From: Simmondsia chinensis
Lineage: Eukaryota > Streptophyta > Magnoliopsida > Caryophyllales > Simmondsiaceae
Direction: 5' to 3'
Assembly (NCBI GenBank): GCA_018398585.1
Contig: JAGTTD010000010.1
Location: forward strand, 18,784,005-18,848,004
DNA: 64,000 bases
The notes under the pieces were generated by a model. That model did not search any database. It was not told the DNA's origin and was given only the letters and a program-made list of their open reading frames with translations. Below are positions 58,842 to 64,000 of this stretch, piece after piece. Made by a program: the position numbers and the translations under genes. Numbering within the stretch: the stretch's first letter is position 1; each line of letters begins with the position of its first letter.

Positions 58842-61800
58842 CGGACAAAGGGAGTTGTACAATTTGACACTAAAATTTTTGGCTGGGTCAATCCATCAAA
58901 TTACATAGGAAAAAAAAATATATTTTTCACTTAACTTTTAAGTTATGAAATATTTTTGAAGAATAACGTTAAAAAAAAATTTTTTTTTAAAGTATTTTAA
59001 ATTTGAGAAACTTTTTTCACATATACTTCCTAAAATTTCATTCGGGTTATGTTAGTTTTTCATGTGACACTTAAGAAAAGAAAATATCTAAAAAGTAATT
59101 TAAATAAGATTAAAAATGTAATTTACACTTAAAATAATTCTAAAAAGTTTAAAATTTTTTAAAGAATATTTTGAATATGTAGAAAGGTATTGCAAATATT
59201 TATAAAGTTTTTAAACATTTAAAAAATAATTTTACTTTTTAAAATAATTTTAGATAATTCAAATATACTACATTTTAAAATCTGTTTCTAATTTTTAAAT
59301 TATTTTAAATATAAACTTCTTCTTTTTAGTTAAGAACTATGCCTAAATATAAATGACAATTTACCTTTAATTAAGTTATTTTAAAGTATTTGTTTTAGTG
59401 TCACATCAGTAAAAGAAGTTTACGGGGGGATATTTGAAAGAAAAAGTTATCAAGGTTCAAACTACATCAAAAAAAGCTGATTAAAAAAAAAAAAAAAACA
59501 CATTAAAAACATTTTAAACTTCCGCAACTAAATTTTATATAGTATTTGATGATAAACATAAACAACTAATTTAATTACTAATTCCATGAGAGACGAAGAG
59601 TCATTTATAAAAAAATTTCAAAAAAGTTTCAACAACCAAATCTAGTGCAAACTCGTAAACAATTATCAATTAATCATTTATACTCACAAGTTCTCCTCCA
59701 AGTTTATATCATATGTTACTAGCTTATACTCAACACATTATATTCGTGTTCACATCACGTTGTCATGATTTCTGAGACAATTGTTTAGCCTTAAATATAG
59801 AGGATTAAGTGATTTTAATGAAAAACGTGCAGGAAAACATTCCGATAGAAGAAGTGTTCGAGCAGCTCAAATGCACGAGGCAAGGTCTGACTACGGATGA
59901 AGGAGCCAACAGGCTTCAAATTTTTGGACCCAACAAACTTGAAGAGAAGAAGGTTATTATCTCATCAATATTTGAGCTTTTTCTTTAGACAACGATGCTA
60001 GATGTACAAAATTTACTCCATAAAAAGCCTGGCTTGGTTCTAATACATGAAGTGTATATGATTTATTTACGCGGTTGATGGTGTGAATGAGTTGAGCTAG
60101 CTGGTCAGGCTCAATGCTTAGCTCACAGTTGAACTTGATTAAGCTCCAATTTGGCTTGGCATCCTTTTAACTTTGCTCAACTTGTTTGGGCTTGACTAAG
60201 CCTCGAGTGATGAAAGTTGAACTTGGCTCATTTATGTAGCTCAACATTGGCTCAATTTGGCTCTATAGTCACTATTCATGAGGTTTATTAGGATCAGGTT
60301 GGACTTGCATAGTTAAACAACTAGCTGAGCCGACTCGACTTATTTACACGTTATTTGTGTTAAAGTATAAAATCATTCTTTAACCTTCACTCCAAAACTT
60401 AAGGTTTTTTTTGGGATAGTTGGTTCCTTGATATGGTATCAGAATCTTGCATGTTTGAATCCTAGTAGTTTCATTTTCTGTATTAACATAATTTAAAGAC
60501 AAGGTATGAGGTTTGTATATAACATCAGTTTAAGCTTTTGGGACAGTGGTTCCTTGACAATTTGTAGCGGTCCAACTAGGTTACCTTATTGTCCTTGCTT
60601 GTGTCACTAATGAATTAATCTCAACAAAACAGGAAAGCAAACTACTCAAGTTTTTGGGATTTATGTGGAATCCATTGTCATGGGTGATGGAAGCTGCTGC
60701 TATAATGGCAATAGCACTGGCAAATGGGGATGGACAGCCCCCAGATTGGCAGGACTTTGTGGGTATCATGTGTTTACTTGTCATCAACTCCACCATCAGT
60801 TTCATTGAAGAAAACAACGCTGGCAATGCTGCTGCTGCTCTTATGGCTAACCTTGCCCCCAAAACTAAGGTAAACTACATGTTACAATCACTTGCTCATT
60901 TCATTCCTTGTAAATTATACTGACATAGGTTTGAATTACAAGCATATTATGTCACATAATTACTCCTCTTTGTTTGATTTTGAAGTGCATATCTTTGCAT
61001 TGGACTTTTTACACATTGTAAAGACAATCCTTTTCCGAATTTCCTTCAGACGGTCAAATCAACTTGTTAAATTTTATCAAATATTTAGGCCCACCTTATG
61101 GAGTTGGCATTTATAAGATTCACAATTAAGTCCAAATGACTTTCCATTCTAAAATCGGTGGGCCTTAGGTAGAGTAGCCCACTAGGATTATATGTTGATC
61201 TCTAAGATCTCACAACTCCAATGTGTGATTATATTTATTATTTAGAGTCATATGTGGAGTTATTAACACAACTTTTGGCTCGGATGCAATTAAAGTTTCT
61301 TTATATGGCTGCAGCTGCTTAGAGATGGCCAATGGAGCGAGCAGGAAGCGGCATTGCTGGTACCTGGTGACATTATCAGCATCAAACTCGGAGACATTGT
61401 CCCTGCAGATGCTCGTCTTCTTGAAGGCGATCCGTTAAAGGTTGACCAATCTGCACTTACAGGAGAATCACTTCCTGCCACCAAGAACCCAGGAGACGAA
61501 GTTTTCTCTGGTTCTACCTGTAAGCAAGGAGAAATCGAAGCCGTTGTTATCGCTACTGGTGTCCATACCTTCTTTGGCAAGGCTGCTCATCTTGTTGACA
61601 GTACCAACCAAGTAGGACACTTCCAGAAAGTTCTCACTGCAATTGGAAACTTCTGTATTGTTTCCATTGCTGTTGGGATGTTGGTTGAGATCATTGTGAT
61701 GTACCCAATTCAACACCGAAAGTACAGAGACGGAATTAACAACTTGCTTGTGCTATTGATTGGTGGGATACCGATCGCAATGCCTACAGTTTTGTCAGTG

Positions 61801-63918
61801 ACAATGGCTATAGGGTCACATAGGCTGTCCCAACAAGGAGCTATTACAAAGAGAATGACAGCCATTGAAGAAATGGCAGGCATGGATGTGCTTTGTAGTG
61901 ACAAGACTGGTACCTTGACACTCAACAAGTTGAGTGTAGACAAGAACTTGGTTGAGGTGTTTGTCAAGGGTGTGGACAAGGACCATGTTCTCCTTCTTGC
62001 CGCAAGGGCTTCAAGAGTTGAGAACCAGGACGCTATCGATGCTGCTATGGTTGGGATGCTTGCTGACCCGAAAGAGGTAATAAGCTCTCCTCCTTTATCT
62101 TTGTTCCTTTTATTGAACTTTAAATCATATTCTTGTGATCTAGCCTATGTATAATGTGTATGTATATGCAGGCAAGGGCTGGGATCAGAGAGGTGCACTT
62201 CCTGCCATTCAACCCTGTGGACAAGAGAACCGCATTGACTTACATTGACAGTGAAGGTAACTGGCATAGGGTTAGCAAAGGTGCACCAGAGCAGGTAACT
62301 TGACATTCAATGGTGTTTTATGACTATTTCAGATATGATGTCATGATGCTCATCTCTCTTTCACTATCCCTTCATATGTGAAAAATAGATCCTGGACCTT
62401 TGCAATTGTAAGGAGGATGTTAGAAAGAGGGTTCATGGCGTAATTGAAAAGTTTGCTGAACGAGGTCTAAGGTCATTGGCTGTTGCAAGACAGGTTTGTA
62501 TTAGATGTTTGGCTTAGTCATTTGATATATAATAAAGCTCATGGAAAGCATATTCTAATATTCTGTTTTATGTTGAATACAGGAAGTGCCAGAGAAAAAT
62601 AAAGATGGTAAGGGTGGACCATGGCAGTTCATTGGCTTGTTGCCACTCTTTGATCCTCCTAGGCATGACAGTGCTGAGACAATCCGCAAGGCCCTTAACC
62701 TTGGTGTTAATGTTAAGATGATTACTGGTAAGTGATTGTTTTTTTTGGTCTGTTTACATGTATAATCAATAGATAGTTAAGCTAATTATGCAATTTTTTT
62801 TTTTTATCTCTGTCCATCAGGTGACCAACTTGCCATTGGAAAAGAAACCGGTAGAAGGCTTGGTATGGGAACGAACATGTACCCATCTGCTGCTTTACTT
62901 GGCCAAGACAAAGATCAATCGATCGGTGCCCTCCCTATTGATGAGTTGATTGAGAAAGCCGATGGATTTGCTGGAGTGTTTCCAGGTGAGAAATCCTTGA
63001 CAAGATAACGAGGAAAAACAGTTTTGAATGAAGAAAAAAAGAATTTCCCAAGAGCTCATAATGTAAATGTTTGTGCAGAGCACAAGTATGAAATTGTCAA
63101 GAAGTTGCAAGAGAAGAAGCACATTGTGGGAATGACTGGTGATGGTGTAAACGATGCTCCTGCATTAAAGAAGGCAGATATCGGAATTGCAGTTGCTGAT
63201 GCCACAGATGCTGCAAGAAGTGCTTCCGACATTGTTCTTACTGAGCCGGGTCTTAGTGTCATCATAAGTGCAGTGCTCACTAGCAGAGCTATTTTCCAAA
63301 GGATGAAAAATTACACGGTTTGTTCTTTCTTTCCTTTGTACTTTTTTTTTCTTTTGGATGAACTTGTGTGCCTTGTTTAATTAAAATTTTTTTTCTCATA
63401 ATCATTTGAATGCAGATCTATGCAGTCTCCATCACCATCCGTATTGTGGTATGTAAATATCACTTAAACATTCTATTTTGTAAGCAACTTTTAATCAGTA
63501 ATCGTTTTTTTTAACTAATTGTTTTTCATGTCATTTTGCAGCTCGGATTTATGCTTATTGCATTGATATGGAAGTTTGACTTCTCACCTTTCATGGTTTT
63601 GATCATTGCCATCCTTAATGATGGTAAGCTTCTTCCTTGACTATAAACTTCATTGGTGGGATTCTCTCTTTTCTAAAAAAGAAAGTTTCCTCTGTTCTTA
63701 ATATATATATATACATTGGTTCTTACATTGAGTATGTTTTCTTGACTCGCTTTAAAGGAACAATCATGACAATTTCAAAGGATCGTGTCAAGCCATCCCC
63801 AATTCCTGATAGCTGGAAGCTGAGGGAAATATTTGCCACCGGAGTTGTTCTTGGCAGCTACTTAGCACTAATGACAGTCATCTTCTTTTGGGCAATGAAG
63901 GAGACTGACTTCTTCTCG
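50721..63918 (+). CDS. AHA: Plasma-membrane H+-ATPase (P3A-type), 5' exons, partial
   Basis: This proton pump hydrolyses ATP to export H+ across the plasma membrane, energising nutrient uptake and turgor. CDS exons: 50721-50780, 59833-59952, 60633-60869, 61315-62076, 62172-62294, 62389-62493, 62583-62727, 62821-62985, 63079-63317, 63416-63448, 63542-63623, 63758-63918. All junctions are GT-AG and all phases agree, giving 744 residues with no stop. Landmarks: TGES (188-191, actuator), PIAMPTV in M4, DKTGT with catalytic Asp near 335, KGAPEQ (N domain), GDGVNDAP with Asp near 594, ILND in M6 with Asp near 690. Positions run about six ahead of Arabidopsis AHA2, owing to a longer N-terminus. [10 protein letters not shown] and [10 protein letters not shown] recall the AHA6/8/9 group more than AHA1/2, from memory. 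The last 200 or so residues, with the regulatory domain and the 14-3-3-binding C-terminus, lie beyond the window. Confidence 0.95.
50838..50912 (+). mobile_element. Decayed Au-like SINE 3' fragment in intron 1
   Basis: GGGGTCTTTCGAAAATAGTC, then TTTCTAC, GGAGGTAACACTGCGTAAAT and CTTAG follow the order of the conserved Au-like 3' domain (GGGTC..TCGGAAACAGTCTCTCTAC...GGTAAGGCTGCGTACATC). The head and tail are lost. Confidence 0.5.
52705..53148. mobile_element. Harbinger-like MITE in intron 1
   Basis: A 444-bp unit with imperfect terminal inverted repeats (GGCCTTCCCCAACAGTGCCC on the left; GGCTGCTCGCAACGATGCTC on the right, read from its own end). It is flanked by TAA on both sides (52702-52704 and 53149-53151), the 3-bp TSD type of PIF/Harbinger elements. 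The interior is AT-rich, with GCCCCAT words near 52720-52820. No transposase is present. Confidence 0.6.
53820..53930 (+). mobile_element. Possible tRNA-derived SINE head
   Basis: A box A-like TACCTTAGTGGTCAGAG (about 53843) and a box B-like GAAGTTCAATTTTC (about 53902) lie at roughly tRNA spacing. No 3' domain or TSD was found, so confidence is low. Confidence 0.25.
54317..54437 (+). mobile_element. Au-like SINE 3' domain in intron 1
   Basis: The sequence reads GGTTTGGAAACTATCTTTCT, then AGAGGCAAAGTTGCGTACAT, CTAACCTTCTCAAACTCTGC, AGAAGCCTCTTTAAGGCATT and a GTTGTTGTTGTA tail, in the standard order of the conserved domain. An upstream GTTCAAGTCTC (about 54170) could be the box B of its head. 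Confidence 0.65.
56692..56731 (+). repeat. (AT)n microsatellite
   Basis: About 19 AT units in intron 1. Confidence 0.9.
57057..57300 (+). other. GC-rich patch inside intron 1
   Basis: GGCCGCGGGG, ACGCGCGTGG and GGCGCGTGGGGG words, a 14-G run (57238-57251) and CTCTCTCTCCGCCG lie within otherwise AT-rich intron. A TATAAG-like word is at 57226. It could be an internal promoter or a fragment of a foreign element; I cannot tell which. Confidence 0.35.
58805..58841 (+). repeat. Poly-G tract, 37 nt
   Basis: A run of 37 G in intron 1, preceded by T-rich sequence and followed by CGGAC. Confidence 0.95.
60400..60565 (+). repeat. Short direct repeat in intron 2
   Basis: The wording 'aaggtttttttt-gggatagttggttccttga' (about 60402-60430) recurs as 'aagcttttgggacagtggttccttgac' (about 60533-60560), around a GGTATCAGA...TTTGAATCC stretch. 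This resembles a dispersed plant repeat, but I cannot name its family. Confidence 0.35.
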
Positions 63919-64000
63919 GTAAGACCTTATGTTTAGGCTAAAATTGTTGAACTTTTTAAATTGAAATGTAAAGTTGTTCTGGCAATAACATTTAACTTCG

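Larger units (their letters stand above)
50781..59832 (+). other. Intron 1 of the H+-ATPase gene, 9052 bp
   Basis: The donor follows ...EAVDL and the acceptor precedes ENIPIEEVF, with phase 0 kept. The other complete introns are 89-680 bp. Intron 1 holds two Au-like SINE pieces, a Harbinger-like MITE, (AT)n repeats, G14 and G37 runs, and long AT-rich stretches with no ORF that looks real. It is far longer than I would expect for this gene family. Confidence 0.88.

Noticed and set aside
58737..58934. Glycine-rich ORF in intron 1
   Set aside because: Produced by the G37 run; no other coding sign.
60654..60923. Stand-alone ORF with a transmembrane look
   Set aside because: It is exon 3 of the H+-ATPase gene reading on into intron 3.

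Overview
The window reads as nuclear DNA of a flowering plant, most likely a eudicot. It is AT-rich, has no bacterial-style gene packing, and carries one recognisable host gene with GT-AG introns. Long stretches are retrotransposon debris. Much of the transposon coding is degenerate, so those calls rest on translated motifs, terminal repeats and target-site duplications (TSDs) read by eye.

Layout. 1-3858: AT-rich DNA with no convincing gene. 3864-9967: LTR element H, minus strand (TSD TCAAA), its interior mostly non-coding. 10392-12985: remnant of a Ty1/copia element, minus strand. 12985-17000: LINE ORF2 remnant, minus strand, split by small LTR element D (13854-16602, TSD TACAT). 17605-21231: broken copia element E, plus strand. 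21715-22670: 5' part of small LTR element F. 22736-22984 and 28819-29055: two copies of a SINE-like repeat with a 5S rRNA-derived head. 25838-28358: small LTR element J (TSD CTCCA) with an intact 478-codon ORF. 30727-45214: a three-level nest in which old copia A is split by large copia B (32355-43867, TSD GCATT), whose 3' LTR is split by small LTR element C (39999-42939, TSD TAGTT). 46950-49100: Ty3/gypsy remnant G. 49117-49862: LINE 3' end with poly(A). 50450 to the window end: promoter, leader and first twelve coding exons of a plasma-membrane H+-ATPase gene, with a 9-kb first intron.

The host gene encodes a P3A-type proton pump. Exons for residues 1-744 are visible, covering the actuator, phosphorylation and nucleotide-binding domains and the membrane segments through M6 and into the M7 region. 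The rest, including the regulatory C-terminus, lies beyond the window.

The most unusual observations are: (1) an array of seven paired short palindromes in the leader of copia B, with base changes that often keep the stems paired; (2) a SINE-like repeat with a 5S rRNA head, an Au-like 3' domain and an 18-bp TSD; (3) small LTR elements C, D and J (and F by its LTR and primer site) that carry related ORFs unlike gag-pol; (4) three C/G homopolymers of 36-37 nt, a suspiciously uniform length.
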